From: Tiliqua scincoides | Lineage: Eukaryota > Chordata > Lepidosauria > Squamata > Scincidae | Direction of reading: 5' to 3' | NCBI RefSeq assembly: GCF_035046505.1 | Contig: NC_089822.1 | Location: forward strand, 98,836,659 to 98,900,658 | Length of the DNA stretch: 64,000 bases | Shown here: in pieces, positions 1-11,894 of the stretch | Position numbering within the stretch: position 1 is the stretch's first letter | Layout of the letters: each line of letters starts with the position of its first letter | The notes under the pieces: model-generated | What the model was told of the DNA's origin: nothing | What the model saw: only the letters and a program-made list of their open reading frames with translations | The model's database searches: none | Translations under genes and position numbers: made by a program

Positions 1-945
1 TGAGTAGCCCCATTGTGGGGCAACTCAGTTTTCCTGGGGGAAGGGGATAAAAGTCCCCTTCTCCTGAGGAGCTGCCAGCAGCTGTCCAGAGTGCATAGGA
101 TGCAGCAGCAGTCATTTTCTGTGCACTGCAGCCCCAAGCGCTGGGCAGCTCAGGATTGGCCTGTAAGTACCTTACTGATGAACCTGAAAATGCCAGTATT
201 ACAGCATGATCCTATACGAGATATCTCGTAGATGTCTGCTCTTTGTGTTCAATGGGGCTTACTCCCAAGAAAGTCTATATAGGCTTGCAGCCCTAAATGC
301 TGAAGAGTGGATTTGGCACACAACCCTTCAGGAAGGTCTCCTATTTAAGTCCGACTGATATTCGTTCAAAGCAATAGAGCACACAAAAGGGAACATCCCA
401 GTGGGTGCACTTTGGCCGGATGTGGGTCCTGGAGTACCACCAGCTTTGGATTGCTTAATAACTGCATGATCTGGCTGGCACAACTATCTGTTCAGTTAAG
501 AAAATGATGGCCCAAATTAGACCTTTGCATGGTGATGAAGTCTTTGCACTGTGAAGTCTTGCCACTTTGTGTATTCAGGATTCCTCTCATCCAAGTTCAG
601 CACATTCTGGCACATGTCCTGCTCCCTAACCCACCCACCCCCACCCCCCAACTTCTCTTTCTTTCATCAGTCTTGTTATTGTTCAACACATTTCTTAAGT
701 CAATAGGCCTGATGCAGATGAGGCATAGCTAAAAGCCTTGGGTTTATTAGTCCCTTTAAAAAACCCTAATCCCCTTCACCCAATTCAGTTGACAAAAAGA
801 GAGATTAAACATTTACAATACTCCACACCTGATCCTGGACCTAACTCCAAACACCAGTATCTTGGGTCACATGCAAATATGGTGCTCCCTCTTCAGCAGA
901 AGAAGAGACTGCTGTTCTGCATAGAACCTTCTTTTTTTATCATTA
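1..945. other. Intergenic, mostly unique
   Basis: A partial palindromic MITE lies at about 238-292 and a C-rich run at about 630-650. The short open frames look random. Confidence 0.6.
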
Positions 946-1450
946 CAGGTCCAGCCTATTTATACACGGATTTGACTCAACAGGAATGGCCCCTGCAAAT
1001 GAGAAGGAATGTGCTGATCCCTGGAAAAGGGCAAAATGCATCCCTTTAAAATCAGTTTTAAAAACTGAACAGTCCTTTAACTGTTCTTTAATGAGACAGG
1101 GGGGGGGGAGCTGGCTGACAATCCATCAGTCCTTCTCTCCCCAGTGGACCCCTCCCTTCCCCCTGAGCAAGTGAAAGAAAGGTGATCATTTTGCATTGGT
1201 GAAGGGAGGGGCTGAGTGTAAGCTCTCAGCTCTTTGTAAGCTCTTGGAGGAGGACTGATTGATGGATTGTCTTGTTAATGACTCTTATCACAAAGGTCAG
1301 CAAGGCTGCTTTTAAATCTTTAAATCTTTTAAAGGCTGCTTTTTTAGAGCAAAGAAACTTTGTTTTTTAAATTGATTTGCTATAGTGCATTTTTTGCCAT
1401 CCACATGAGTGCTTGGAACAGAACCCACTTTAATAATTAGTCTCAACCTG
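946..1450. mobile_element. Tigger-like (Tc1/mariner-pogo) non-autonomous element
   Basis: Flanked by TA. The 5' end CAGGTCCAGCCTATTTATAC and 3' end AGTCTCAACCTG are relatives of the pogo/Tigger ends (CAGGTTGNNCCTCGTTATCC). The interior shares long stretches with the copy at 26,607-27,145, for example GCAAATGAGAAGGAA. Confidence 0.65.
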
Positions 1451-1704
1451 TATTATGATGATGGGCAGAGAGGTACAGTGGAGAGAGAACTAGTAGATTG
1501 AATGGGAACATCTGCATGCTTTGCACCCAAAGATATATTGTGCCATCTTATTGGGGTCCCTTTCTGTTGGGATGTGCTCTTCACCAAGTGCTCCAGGTCA
1601 CTTAACGATATAGATTAGTTATGCCTTCAGTGCCAGATCTTGCTATGTCTATGTTCTCACTTGATAAATTCAAAACACATCAGGGGACCATAAAGGTTCT
1701 AGTT

Positions 1705-1971
1705 CAGTGGTTCCCAACTGACAGGCAGGACTCACTGGTGGGTCATGACCTGATTTTTGGTGGATTGCCAAAGGGTGATGGAATGATCAGATAACTAATT
1801 GCCTCAAGCCCTGAGACCATTCAAAAATCAGATACTGTAGCTGCTCAGGATCCAGCAAAGAGCTCAACTCCTGCAGTTTGCAAGCATGTGTATAGGGAGT
1901 GTATATGTGTATAACATGCAAACATGTATAGGGAGATGTTTGAGGGTCTTTTTTCTGGTTATTATTACTTA

Positions 1972-2010
<39 letters not shown>

Positions 2011-2122
2011 AAGTATTTATTTCTAGATCTCCTTTTTTAAAAATCTGGTAAACCTAGGAGGGTCCTGATAGAGTGTCATTTTAAAAAGTGGGCCCTGGTG
2101 CTAAAACATTTGGGAACCACTG
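1705..2122. mobile_element. hAT non-autonomous element with exact target duplication
   Basis: Ends are CAGTGGTTCCCAA and TTGGGAACCACTG, and an identical 8-bp duplication TTCTAGTT lies on both sides (1697-1704 and 2123-2130). The interior holds an (AAAT)n run. Clear hAT hallmarks. Confidence 0.9.
1971..2012 (+). repeat. (AAAT)n microsatellite
   Basis: About ten tandem AAAT units inside the hAT element. Confidence 0.95.
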
Positions 2123-2130
2123 TTCTAGTT

Positions 2131-3230
2131 TATTTTAAAAATAGTACATCCAGGTCAGGTCCTTCCACCAGTACATCTGGTGGAAGTACATTTGGTGGAA
2201 GTACAGCAGTACATCCACCTTGTCCTTAGTGGGGTGGGGATGGCCGGGAATCAAGGCTGATTCTAATTCCATGGCCTTAACCCATCACTTGGCTCACCCC
2301 ACCCTGCATCCCATTTTCTTTGTCATGCTGGAGTGTGATGGAGCAAATGGAAACTGGCTTTTGCACAGATGTGAATGTTTTGTGTTGAATGATGCTACAA
2401 ATATGAAAAGCCACATCAGATAGCTATAAACATTGTCACGGATGTGACTTCAGCTGGTGCCAATGTTATTGCCTTGAGCCATACAGGAAATGGGAGCTGA
2501 CAAGAACTTAGAAGGCGCAGGGCTGTGCAGCGTGTGTGGCTCATGAGTCTCGATTTGCCATGATTCTTACAAACAAGAAGATGTTTCCTCAAGTAAAGTG
2601 GAACCTCTGGCTCAACACATTGCAATTCACACAAACCAGTTGGTCTGTAGTAGTCCTTTTCAAGGCAAGGCAATATTTCTGTAGCTCAAACTCTTTGGCT
2701 GTTTCCAAGAGTGGTGCTAACGTTCATATTTGACATTTCCCACATCTATTAATTCACTTTTACATGTGACTTTTTAAAAAAGCCTTAACTTAATAAATAA
2801 TGTGGATTTATAACCCGTGTGACCCAAGAACTGTATAATTAATCAGTTACGCTTATTAAACTCAGTCTTGCTCTGTTGTACTCTCTTGTTGGTCAACAAC
2901 AGCCAATTCAAATAAGGTCATAATTTGGGGCTAAGGTCAAGGGGTAGCTACTAAAACTACCTCTGTGCAGTTTTGTACTCTTTTAGAGTGGTATATATTA
3001 TAGCGCTCTGGATAAAGGTTGGGGATGAACTACATTTTGCTGCAAGTTCCCACCTATGAAAACTAAATTAAAAAAACAAATCTACGTTAAGAAAAAAAAA
3101 ACCCTAAAACTAAAATAAAAGTTTAACCTAAACCTGCAGTGTTACCTCTTCTGGGTGTGAAGATTACAGTTAATTTTTTAAGTCTCAAGTTATCATTCAG
3201 CTGAAACACTCTTTTCAAATACATCTTTCA
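2131..3230. other. Intergenic, no feature recognised
   Basis: AT-rich sequence with an A-rich stretch near 3,070-3,120. No gene, repeat family or RNA is recognised. Confidence 0.5.
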
Positions 3231-3322
3231 GGCTACAATCCTGTACATACTTCCTTGGGAGTAAGCTCCATTTAACACAATGGGACTTACGTCTGAGTAG
3301 ACATGAATTGGACTGTGCTGAT
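3231..3322. mobile_element. Palindromic MITE, short family
   Basis: Matches the family pattern read backwards: GCTACAATCCTGTACATAC, central GTAAGCTCCATT and AATGGGACTTAC, then TCTGAGTAGACATG. The two halves are near inverted copies. Confidence 0.7.
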
Positions 3323-3375
3323 AGTCCAGTAGTCAGTGGCTTTGAACAGAACTAATTTAAAGAGGAAGATCTAGA

Positions 3376-3603
3376 GCTGCAAATTTCAACCGTCTTCCTC
3401 TCATGGCACACTGACTACGTACCAAAATTGTCATGGCACACCATCAGTTTTTTGACAATTGACAAGGCACACCATGCTATTGGTGGGGGACTCACATCCC
3501 CCAATGACCCTACTCATAAATGACTCTCCCCCAAACTCCCGTGGCACACCTGAAGACCATTTGTGGCACACCAGCGTGCTATGGCACAATGGCTGAAAGT
3601 GGC
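3376..3603. mobile_element. Degraded hAT MITE (GTGTGCC family)
   Basis: Repeated TGGCACAC words and a TTTCAACC end relate it to the intact copies at 35,108 and 53,935. The ends are too eroded for a target duplication. Confidence 0.45.
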
Positions 3604-3970
3604 TGAGAAATGTGAGGGCTGTTGACCTCACTTTGAGAGATTTACAGCCCCAATCTGTGCTTGTTGACTCTGAATAAAGTCATGATATTCCATGACATTA
3701 ACTCCCATGCCAAGGGCCATAAGACTGCATCCTTAAACCCATGTTTAACCCATTTCTGCCCAGCCCCAGTGTACCCAGTTGGTATATGCAACATTGGTCT
3801 GAAATTTCATGCCTCCATGAAATCAAGAAGTCCTGAATTTTGGCTGTGGCTCTCGTTCTGCTGAAAGCAGTGGCTGGACCTCTACCTGGAAGCACCCAGG
3901 CAATTTGCTCTATTGGTTCCCGAGAAGGTTAAGCCACAATTCACTTAAACTGGGTAGGAAGCAACAGATC

Positions 3971-4059
3971 TAGGCTGCAATCCGAAATACACTGGATGTA
4001 AACCCCATTAAACACAGTGGGGCTTGCTTCTGAGTAACATGCCTAGGATTGTGCCCTAG
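3971..4059. mobile_element. Palindromic MITE, short family
   Basis: GGCTGCAATCCGAAATACAC to CCTAGGATTGTGCCCTAG, with the central CCCATTAAACACAGTGGGG inverted core. Confidence 0.7.
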
Positions 4060-4460
4060 ACACCCAAAGAAGGGGGGAGCAACTCCTAAGCGGAGGAGAA
4101 GAGTCTCGTGAAAGAGATTCCCACCTGAACAGACACGATCAGTTTCAGCCGTCTCCTTTCAGGGCAAGTGTCTCCGGCAGGACATGGGAAGGAACCACGG
4201 CTGGGTTGGTTTGTTCGGGTTTTCTCTCTCCACAGTCAAAGGAGTCCAACCAAACGCCAGAGGTGACCGATCTTCTGTCCTGTGTCTGCTCCGGGATGGA
4301 TGCCTCGTCGACGGGGGTCACCCGCTGCAGTCCAGGCAGGATCGCGTCCGGTTTCCCTGGAAGTCAGTCCCTCCCAAAGGAATCCACAGGATCTCCTTCC
4401 AGCCCCGAAAAAGTACTTAAAGAAATGGGGGCGCAGAGCCACTGGGAAAGGAGTGTGTGG

Positions 4461-4551
4461 CTGCAATCCTCTCCACACCTGCATAGGAGGCAGCCCCATT
4501 CACTCGAATGAGACTTACTTCTGAGTAGACAGGCGTAGGATTGGGCTCTAA
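4461..4551. mobile_element. Palindromic MITE, short family (first of a pair)
   Basis: GCTGCAATCCTCTCCACACC to TAGGATTGGGCTCTAA with ACTTACTTCTGAGTAGACAG inside. The next copy abuts it in the same orientation. Confidence 0.7.
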
Positions 4552-4640
4552 AGCTGCACTCCTCTCCGCACTTTCCGGGGAGTAAGCCCCACTGACTTTC
4601 ATGGGACTTACTTCTGAGTAGACAGGCACAGGCTTGGGAT
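4552..4640. mobile_element. Palindromic MITE, short family (second of a pair)
   Basis: Same pattern as its left neighbour, with GGGGAGTAAGCCCCACTGAC and GGGACTTACTTCTGAGTAGA. Confidence 0.7.
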
Positions 4641-5222
4641 GTGAGTTGGTCCACGAGCCGCGCGTCTCAGAGGGTGAAGAGTTCAAATCCTGCCCGTTGA
4701 TGAAGGCTGCGCTCCTCTGCGCGCTTGGAGAGTGTCCCTGGGGACGGAGCAGGGGACCGACTTCCGAGCTCCCCTGCACAGGAGCGGGCTGCAAGAGGGT
4801 TTCCAGGCGAGGCTGGTGTCCTGGCCGATAGCGCTGAACCGAAATACGTGGGTTTCAGCCGAGATTCTGCGCCGCCTCGAATTCCATCGTTTCCTTCGGA
4901 AGATCGACCCATTTCGATGGAAGGGGACCTTCAATGTCGAAGAACCATCTCTGCGCGCAGAGCATCGGCCAAGCCTGGAATCCCTTCGGTGTCCGCGGCT
5001 CTGTCCACGGGGACTGAGCTCCTCGTGGGAAAATAAAGTCCCAGGAAAATGTAGAAAGGGAGATTTACTCCCAGTTCTGAAAAGGTTCCAGGCTTGGGGT
5101 ATAAACCGGATTCACATCCAGGTTTGGGGTTTTCAGTTGTACCTGATGGGAATTCACTTTTAATTTGAGTGACAAATTCGTCCACAAAGCCCTGCTGGAG
5201 CAGGCCAAAAGCCCATCCAGAG

Positions 5223-5311
5223 CTCAGTCCTAGGCATGTCTACTCAGAAGTAAGCCCCATTATAGCCAATGGGGCTTACTCTTATGCAGGTGTGGATAGG
5301 ATTGCAGCCCT
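5223..5311. mobile_element. Palindromic MITE, short family
   Basis: Reads CATGTCTACTCAGAAGTAAG, CCCCATTATAGCCAATGGGG, then GTGTGGATAGGATTGCAGCC. The two arms are inverted copies around the centre. Confidence 0.85.
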
Positions 5312-5492
5312 AGGGCCCAATCCTATTCAACTTTCCGGAGCGGTGCAGCCACAATCTAGCCTTGGGGTAAGGGTACAAATGCTTCCACACCTTGAGGAGG
5401 CCCCTGTGACTGCTTCCCCAACACAGGATGCAGCGCACACCCCATTGACAGGGCTGCACCAGCACTGGAAAACTGAATAGGATTGGGCCCTA
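5312..5492. mobile_element. Palindromic MITE, long (about 180 bp) family
   Basis: Ends AGGGCCCAATCCTATTCAAC and GAATAGGATTGGGCCCT are inverted repeats. The interior has the family words GCAGCCACAATC and CAGGATGCAGCGCAC. It abuts a short-family copy. Confidence 0.85.
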
Positions 5493-5710
5493 AGTCCAGT
5501 ATCCTGTTTCCCACAGTGGCCCACCAGATGCACAGGGAAGCCCACAAGGAGAAGAGAAAGGCATCCTTCTCCCAGTATGGCTCCCCAGAATGCTCTGGTA
5601 TTCAGAGCCACATTGCCCCCCCTTCTAGAGGTAGCCTGTGAATGGCAGAAGTAAGTCCCATGATAGTCAATGGGGCTTACTCCTATGTAATATCCTCCTT
5701 TGGAGGTAGC
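5490..5710 (-). mobile_element. LINE 3'-region fragment (CR1-like) with a MITE piece
   Basis: CCAGTATCCTGTTTCCCACA and CCCACCAGATGC are the same words as in the fragments at 31.4 and 49.4 kb. A MITE half (AGTAAGTCCCATGATAGTCA) interrupts it near 5,648-5,700. Confidence 0.55.
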
Positions 5711-5741
5711 AAACAAAACTGTGCTCGATATTCCAAATGTA

Positions 5742-5767
5742 GTCTGTCTGTCTGTCTGTCTGTCTGT
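5742..5767 (+). repeat. (TCTG)n microsatellite
   Basis: About six tandem TCTG units. Confidence 0.9.
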
Positions 5768-5979
5768 TCCTCGCCTTTCCCATGCTGAAGCAAATGCCCA
5801 CGGCAACTTACAAAGCTTTAGAAGCAAGTACAAAATGCCACTGACAAGTAAAGAAACATCAGAGAAGGCATTAAAGCATTGGTTTTAACATTGTATGGTG
5901 AAAAACAATATCAAAACACAGCCAAAAAAAAAAAAAAAAAAACAATTAAGGGAATGGTTGGTTGCATAGGGGCAATGCA

Positions 5980-6235
5980 GTATTAGTAGTTTTATTTCTG
6001 ATCCCTGCATGGAATTTGCCTTCTGCACCACTGCTGCGCACTGGAGTGCATGGAACAACCTGGCCAGCTCTTGCTGTTTATTCCAAACTCCAGATCATTT
6101 ATGAACAAGTTAAAAAGCACTGTCAATACAGTTCCCTGATGGACACCACTTCCTCCATCCACTGTGGACATTCCTACCCTCTGCTTCCAGTTCCTTAACC
6201 AGATACCAATTCATGAAAGGATCTGTCCTCTAAAA
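5980..6235 (-). mobile_element. CR1-like LINE reverse transcriptase fragment, left part
   Basis: On the minus strand this matches the codons for reverse-transcriptase blocks around the SGVPQGSVLGP and LFNLFINDLE regions of CR1-like LINEs, in decayed form. It continues beyond the hAT insertion at 6,236. Confidence 0.6.
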
Positions 6236-6578
6236 CAGGGGTCTCCAAACTGTGGCTGAGGTGTGGGGGGCTGGAGCATATCAGACCTGCCACAAGATTT
6301 TATCTGGCCCTCAGCAACTTGTCTTTTTTTCCAGCGCATTTGCTAATGTTTGATATTTTAACTTATTATGTATCATTTCTCAGTTTAAGCAAGGCATTAT
6401 TTATTTGTAATTGTCACATTTCTCTTTTGTTCTGAATCATATCATGCTGATTACAGAAAAGATCCAAGTACAATTCATTTAAATTTCATTCATTTATAAA
6501 ACTGATTTTTTTTTTACCATGAAAATGTACGATGTGGCTATGATGTGGCCCTCATACTGAAAAGTTTGGAGACCCAAT
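6236..6578. mobile_element. hAT non-autonomous element inserted in a LINE
   Basis: The 5' end CAGGGGTCTCCAAACTG has its inverted partner GTTTGGAGACCC at the other side. Flanks CTCTAAAA (6228-6235) and CTCAAAAA (6579-6586) agree at 7 of 8 bases. The LINE sequence resumes directly after it. Confidence 0.75.
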
Positions 6579-6745
6579 CTCAAAAACCATGACTGCTAAG
6601 TTTACTCCAGAGCCTTTGGTGAGGGTTATTGACAAAAGCATCTTGAAAATCCAAATATACTAAGTGAACTGGATCCCCTCTATTCACATGCCTGTTAACA
6701 CTCCCCAAGGACTCTGACTTTTAGTGAGGCAAGATTTACCTTGGA
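6579..6745 (-). mobile_element. CR1-like LINE reverse transcriptase fragment, right part
   Basis: Continues 5,980-6,235; the minus strand carries decayed codons for the YLDFxKAFDxVPH region. The gap between the parts is the hAT element. Confidence 0.6.
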
Positions 6746-7090
6746 AAATTCCATTCAATTCGTTTTTAATAAGGGGGGATCCTTACACAAAGAACAAAGA
6801 TACAAAGAAGGGCCACCAAAATGGTCAAAGGCTATTTAGTTTGGAAAAAAAAAATAAAGTGAGGAAGGCGGGGTGGGGAACAAAGGGTGGGGAAGAAGAG
6901 AAGAAGAGGTTTGTGAAATTACTCTCGTAGACATGATTCGGACTGGGAAATAGAAAGAACATCAAAAAGTACCACTCAGAAAGCCAGGACATCTTAAGGG
7001 AGTTTAATAAGGAAAAGGTCCCACTCAGAACTTCAATCCTTGGCAAATAGGGCTGCGATGTCTGGTAACAGATCCTGATTGAGAGTCTAA
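6746..7090. other. Intergenic, A/G-rich with a possible LINE scrap
   Basis: GGCCACCAAAATGGTCAAAG (about 6,808) recalls a plus-strand LINE 3' region; the rest is purine-rich and unassigned. Confidence 0.4.
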
Positions 7091-7268
7091 GGGCACAATC
7101 CTAACGCCTTATGTCAGTGCTCTCCAGCACAGGCATAGCAGTGCCAATGGGACATGTGCTGCATCCTGAAGTTGGGTGTCACTCACGGAGGCCTCCTCAA
7201 AGTAAGGGAACGTTTGTTCTCTTACCTCAGAGCTGCATTGCCCTTATGTCAGTGCTGGAAAGCCCCCT
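7091..7268. mobile_element. Long-family palindromic MITE, diverged
   Basis: AAGGGCACAATCCTAACGCC to TTATGTCAGTGCTGGAAAG, with the family core words CAATGGGACATGTGCTGCAT and GGCCTCCTCAAAGTAAGGGA. Confidence 0.6.
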
Positions 7269-8287
7269 AAATCTGTGTTTCCAGAGGGTCTGTTACCATT
7301 TTAGCAGAATACCTAGCATTCACTCGATGGAGGATATTTTAAGTCAGTTTGTATCACCAACAGTTGAATTTTAAAATGTCAATTATAGAGCCAAATGGTC
7401 ATAAAATACCATATGGGTAAAATGTGTATATAAGTGCAAGGCCAAGTCACTACAGCCATAATTACTGGTAACAAAATCTTTATAGAGTTGCTAAATTTTA
7501 TTGACCCTGAAATGTGACAGGGTTAGGGGCATGATAAAAATAGGATTTTCTAGTTATTAATATATGGCTTGCTTGCAGTAGTAGGTTTCTAGCTGAATTC
7601 CTCCCAACAGGAGTTCATCAGGGTAAGGGGCTATACTACTGTCCTGTTGTTTCACAAGCACCTGCACATTGCAGGCTTTACTGTACAAGAAAGCATTAAT
7701 AATGGCTGATAATAATGATAATAATGCGCATAATAATAATGTGCTTATAATAATGGCTAATAATAGTGGACACATTCTTCATATAGGACTGAAAGCGGTC
7801 TATATTGCAATGCAAAGGGGGTAGGGACCATTCAGGGAGTTCTACTGATGTTTCCTTACCAAGAGCTAACTGCATGCTGATCACATAGTTCTCTATTACG
7901 CCTGATCAACATGCTCCCTGGTCATGATGCATGAGCTCAGCTCATTGAGCTACATCTCCCTTATTGCCTAGTGGTCAGACTGGCTGTTGCCCATTTTGAG
8001 ATGACAGTAGCATACTGTTGGGGTCCTTAACTGTTCCACATAGTAGGGGGAAAAATTAGAGGGGACATGGGGGGGGGGAGGCACGATCCCTGAAACTAGC
8101 GACCAGATGGGAGAGAAATCAGCAATTGCTTCCTGGAATATGAAGTACCAAACAATATATTTAAAGGAACAGGCTCTTAAGAAATGGCTTCTTCAAAGCA
8201 AAAAGGGACTGATCTTAAACAAGGCAATTTAAATGGCCACATCTTTATTTACGTTCAACAAACAGCAAGTACAGGTCGGCAAATAAT
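7269..8287. other. Intergenic, no clear feature
   Basis: AT-rich with a short impure AAT run near 7,700-7,770. No gene or repeat family recognised. Confidence 0.5.
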
Positions 8288-8378
8288 TTGAAACGTGACC
8301 ACCGTCACCACAAATGTCACACCCACACACCCACAAGATTCTTCGATCTCTTTGAAACATGACTACCGTCACCACAAA

Positions 8379-8420
<42 letters not shown>

Positions 8421-8424
8421 GCAC
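8288..8424 (+). repeat. Short duplication followed by (CT)n(CA)n microsatellite
   Basis: A 35-bp unit with ACCGTCACCACAAAT occurs twice (about 8,288-8,326 and 8,349-8,381), then about eleven CT and ten CA units. Confidence 0.85.
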
Positions 8425-9690
8425 GAACGCAGGCACACGATTGACTTCGATCTCTGCCCCTGTCCTCCTGTTCTTCCCCTGCCACGTCATTTAACCCAAC
8501 CAGCCTTCTCTGATTTCGTTGTATGTCGATCCACTGGATTCCAATGGGAAATCAACGGGGCAGGATCTGCCTGCAGATCTTTGGGTTTTGCTTGTTGGTT
8601 TACAGAGGAGTTTTTTTTTCCCCTCCGGTCTTTCGGTCCCCAGGAAGGCTCATGAAAAACTCAGATCAGTAGAACACATTCCAACCACAAATGTAAAAAC
8701 AAATTAAAGCATCTATTTAAAAAAAAAACCTATTAAAAATTTAAAGCATATGTGAAAAATCTAAAAAACGACAGAAAGCTCCTCAGAGTTCAACGAGAGA
8801 GATCAAGTGTCAGGTTTGCTGTGAAATACAGTGAGGCTGCAATCCTAACCATATCTACCTGGGGCTTACTTCTGAGTAGGAGTGCACAGGCTTGGGCTCA
8901 CAGTCAGTCTCTCCAAGAGCGACTGGGTTGCCTGCCTCCCAGTGCAATCAATCACTTCGATTTCAATGAGATTCCCTGTGTAAACGCACTCAGGACGCTG
9001 CCTGAAGCTGGGGTGTTCTCAAACTGTCTGCAAGTCCCTTCAAAAAAAAATGTGTGTGTTTATCTTAGAATATAAAAGAGGAATCATTTTTAGGGGGGGG
9101 GGGGAGAGCATCTATAAAAGAGAAAAGGAGCAAGACCGGTTTCAGTCCCAAAACTGTTGCGGGCTTTTCCTATGCCTGAAATCGGAAGCCCCCTTCCCTG
9201 GCTGGCTGGTGGCTCAAGGCAAGGTAAGCTTGTCAATTTCACCCGAAATTGACAGCTTAGGGACCGGATCAGAAATCCATGTGTCTTGCTGGAACGCACA
9301 TGATATTAGTTATCTGAGCAGAACATGTTTTTGGAACAACCATCAGCCTTAAGACACTTTTTTGGAGACCCATCACACACCCATCGCATCCTAAAAGAAG
9401 CTGCACAATCGTTTCTACCCAAGAAATACAGTATATTTCTTTCATTTACTCACAGATCCTTGCCTCAGAGTCTGATGGCAGAGGTTTCTCCCTCTTGCCC
9501 TCCCTCCTAAGAGCTTCCTTTTGCTTCTTCAGCTACATCCATTCAAAGCATATTTTAGAGTTAAAATCCTGCCTGCCAGACACTGAGCGCTGAACGAGTT
9601 ATTACAGCGAACGCTTTGGAAACCACTTCAACCAGTTGATTCTTATTTGATCTCTTACTGGTTATGCTGAAATCTGCAAGGTTTGACTTT
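8425..9690. other. Intergenic, mostly unique with one MITE
   Basis: A short-family MITE lies near 8,828-8,900 (GGGGCTTACTTCTGAGTAGG). The rest is unique, moderately GC-rich sequence that could include FOXE1 regulatory DNA, but nothing specific is visible. Confidence 0.4.
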
Positions 9691-9707
9691 CTGGGAAAGT
9701 TAATCTA

Positions 9708-9800
9708 GCCCAGCTGCGATCCTATGAGCATTTCCCTGGGAGTAAACCCATTGAATTCAGTGGGGCTCACTTCTGAGTAAAGATGCGTTGGCTACAGTCA
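9708..9800. mobile_element. Palindromic MITE, short family
   Basis: CTGCGATCCTATGAGCATTT to CACTTCTGAGTAAAGATGCG around a CCCATTGAATTCAGTGGGG core. Confidence 0.7.
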
Positions 9801-10479
9801 CAGCCGCAATCTTCTGCACTGAAATTCTAGGAAAATTAATGTTTACTTCTGAGGAAACACAGATAGGCTGCACAAATGGTCAACGTGATGCCTCAGGGGA
9901 GCTTACAAGCAGGGTAAGACAGAAACATCGTGCCCCATTTGTCCTCTGCATGCTTATACTGTAAGGAGTATGCTGCTTTTGAGCATGGAAGCTCCATTTA
10001 GTTGTCACAAACCAGAAGGTGTACTCCAGAAGGTGCCAGCCATTATCTCCCAACACAGTTCTCTGCTTGAGTACCACTGTTGCTTGATTTCAACTGATCC
10101 AGTACCAATGGTCTGAGGGCACATGATACAGCCACTTCACAGAAGCTATGCAGGTCTAAGGTGTGGTCACTGTCTGCACGGGTGACTGCCTGGGAATCCC
10201 ACTTAAGTCACTGAGTCCCATGAACAATGGAAGAAAGGCAGACACTAAATGAAATAAATAAATAATCTCAGTCAAACAAATACAGGTTACCAGAACTGCC
10301 GGTGAAAAAGAAACTTTTAAGTTGTCTCCATACCCAGGAAGTTGGTTAGATCCAACTAAAATCATAGTTATCAGACTTTCAGTAGTATGGCTGCTGTTCT
10401 ATGGTTCCCAACTCGATCCACAGAGGGTACAATAACGCACAAGCTATTATGAAGAACAAATCCCACTGGGAGAGACACA

Positions 10480-10570
10480 ATTGACAGTGCATTCCTATGT
10501 GTCTATTCAAAAGTAAGCCCATAGTTTCAACGAAACTTACTCCTAAGAAAGTGTGCATAGAATTGCAGGC
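10480..10570. mobile_element. Palindromic MITE, short family, diverged
   Basis: TGCATTCCTATGTGTCTATT, AAAAGTAAGCCCATAG, AACTTACTCCTAAGAAAGTG and TGCATAGAATTGCAGGC follow the family order. Confidence 0.65.
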
Positions 10571-11894
10571 ACTTTTAAGTCCCATTGAATCAACTGGAGA
10601 GATTCAAGCATTTATGCGTGATGTGTGTGCATTCAAATGCAAAATAAAAAGCATTTATTTTGTAAGCCATTTTGGAGTTTGTTTTAATGGGAAGGCAAGT
10701 AAAAATACTTGAATAAATAAGTTGATACTGACCTCCTATTGAAATCAGTAGGTCTTAAACTAATTCCTTGTTTTGGTGGAAACACAATATTTTGAGAGGA
10801 CATTTAAAATTTCCAAACTCATTGCATTAATGTTCAAATTACTGGGGAGGCATCCTTAGCTTTTGTGATTATTGATTTCAATACAGTCTTCCCTGTTTTT
10901 GAAGGCTACAAGGGGCCCCTGCTGATTTGACTAAAACTGGAGGGAGTCAGGGGTTGGGGCTCGTTGAAGATCTCACTACTTTTTCTCCCATAATTTCATC
11001 ACAACTTTTACATGTACTGTATTAGTTCAGTAATCCTTGCAATGACTCCATAAACCAGGCCAGGGACTCCAGGTGCCAATGCTGTAGGTCTCTCCGCCAC
11101 TTTATTGATTTCACCCATAATTTTTGCATGTGCTGAGGGGGGGAGACTCACTAGTCACATTAATTCCACAGTTATCCAACCGGTGTTAACATATTGAAGG
11201 GATTTCACCTTCGATTTAAGCAGAGCCCTCAGAAAAGGTAACCCAAGACATCACACCTCAGTTCAAACATTCCTACCCCTGTTGTAGTGTATCTGGTGTG
11301 TGGTTTGAGGGCTGCGTGTGGCAGCTGATGGATGTTTCATGAGCAGATTGTATTTTTGTCATTATTGTAACCGATTTGGGAGTTACGGCTGAGCAGCAAC
11401 ATAAACATTTGTACAATAAGGAAATAGGAAGGAAAGAAAACACGAGAGCCCTGCAAGGTCAGCCCAAGCATCTAGTGTTAGCTGAGCATCTTGTTTGTAG
11501 ACCAGCTAGGTGCTTCTGGGAAACCCACAATGGGATGTTCCATTCAGTGAGCCTGGCTGTTAGCCTTGGACAGACCTGTTGAGTGTGTCTCCTCTCCTAA
11601 ATTCTTCGAAGCCAGATGCTATCAGCAGGGCATTTTCCTGCCATGAATTCAGTACTTTGTATGAAGAACTTCTTCAGAAGAAGCCTGTCTTTTGTCTGTT
11701 CTGAATCTGCCACTCATCAGTTCCCAGAGTTTGAATATTGTGAGAGTGGGAAAGGGAACAATCTGGTCTCCATGGAGTCCACTCACAGGTTCGACTGCTA
11801 AACAGGAGAACCAGTTCAGACATTCATTCATTCCCCCACGTGGAGAGAAGTCCTCCGCTCCCTGGCTGGTGACAATTCCGGAGGGCTTCTATTG
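10571..11894. other. Intergenic, nothing recognised
   Basis: AT-rich unique sequence; the open frames are short and unlike known proteins. Confidence 0.5.

Larger units (their letters stand above)
4100..5050. promoter_or_regulatory. CpG-rich patch upstream of FOXE1
   Basis: CpG dinucleotides are frequent here, unlike the flanks, and an AATAAA occurs at about 5,031. It contains two side-by-side MITE copies. It may be a distal promoter or an exon of an unannotated non-coding transcript; no coding similarity is recognised. Confidence 0.35.

Noticed and set aside
5327-5833. 168-codon minus frame
   Set aside because: Runs through two MITEs, a LINE scrap and a TCTG microsatellite.
8752-9352. Overlapping plus frames of about 100 codons
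   Set aside because: They span a MITE and low-complexity sequence and match no family.
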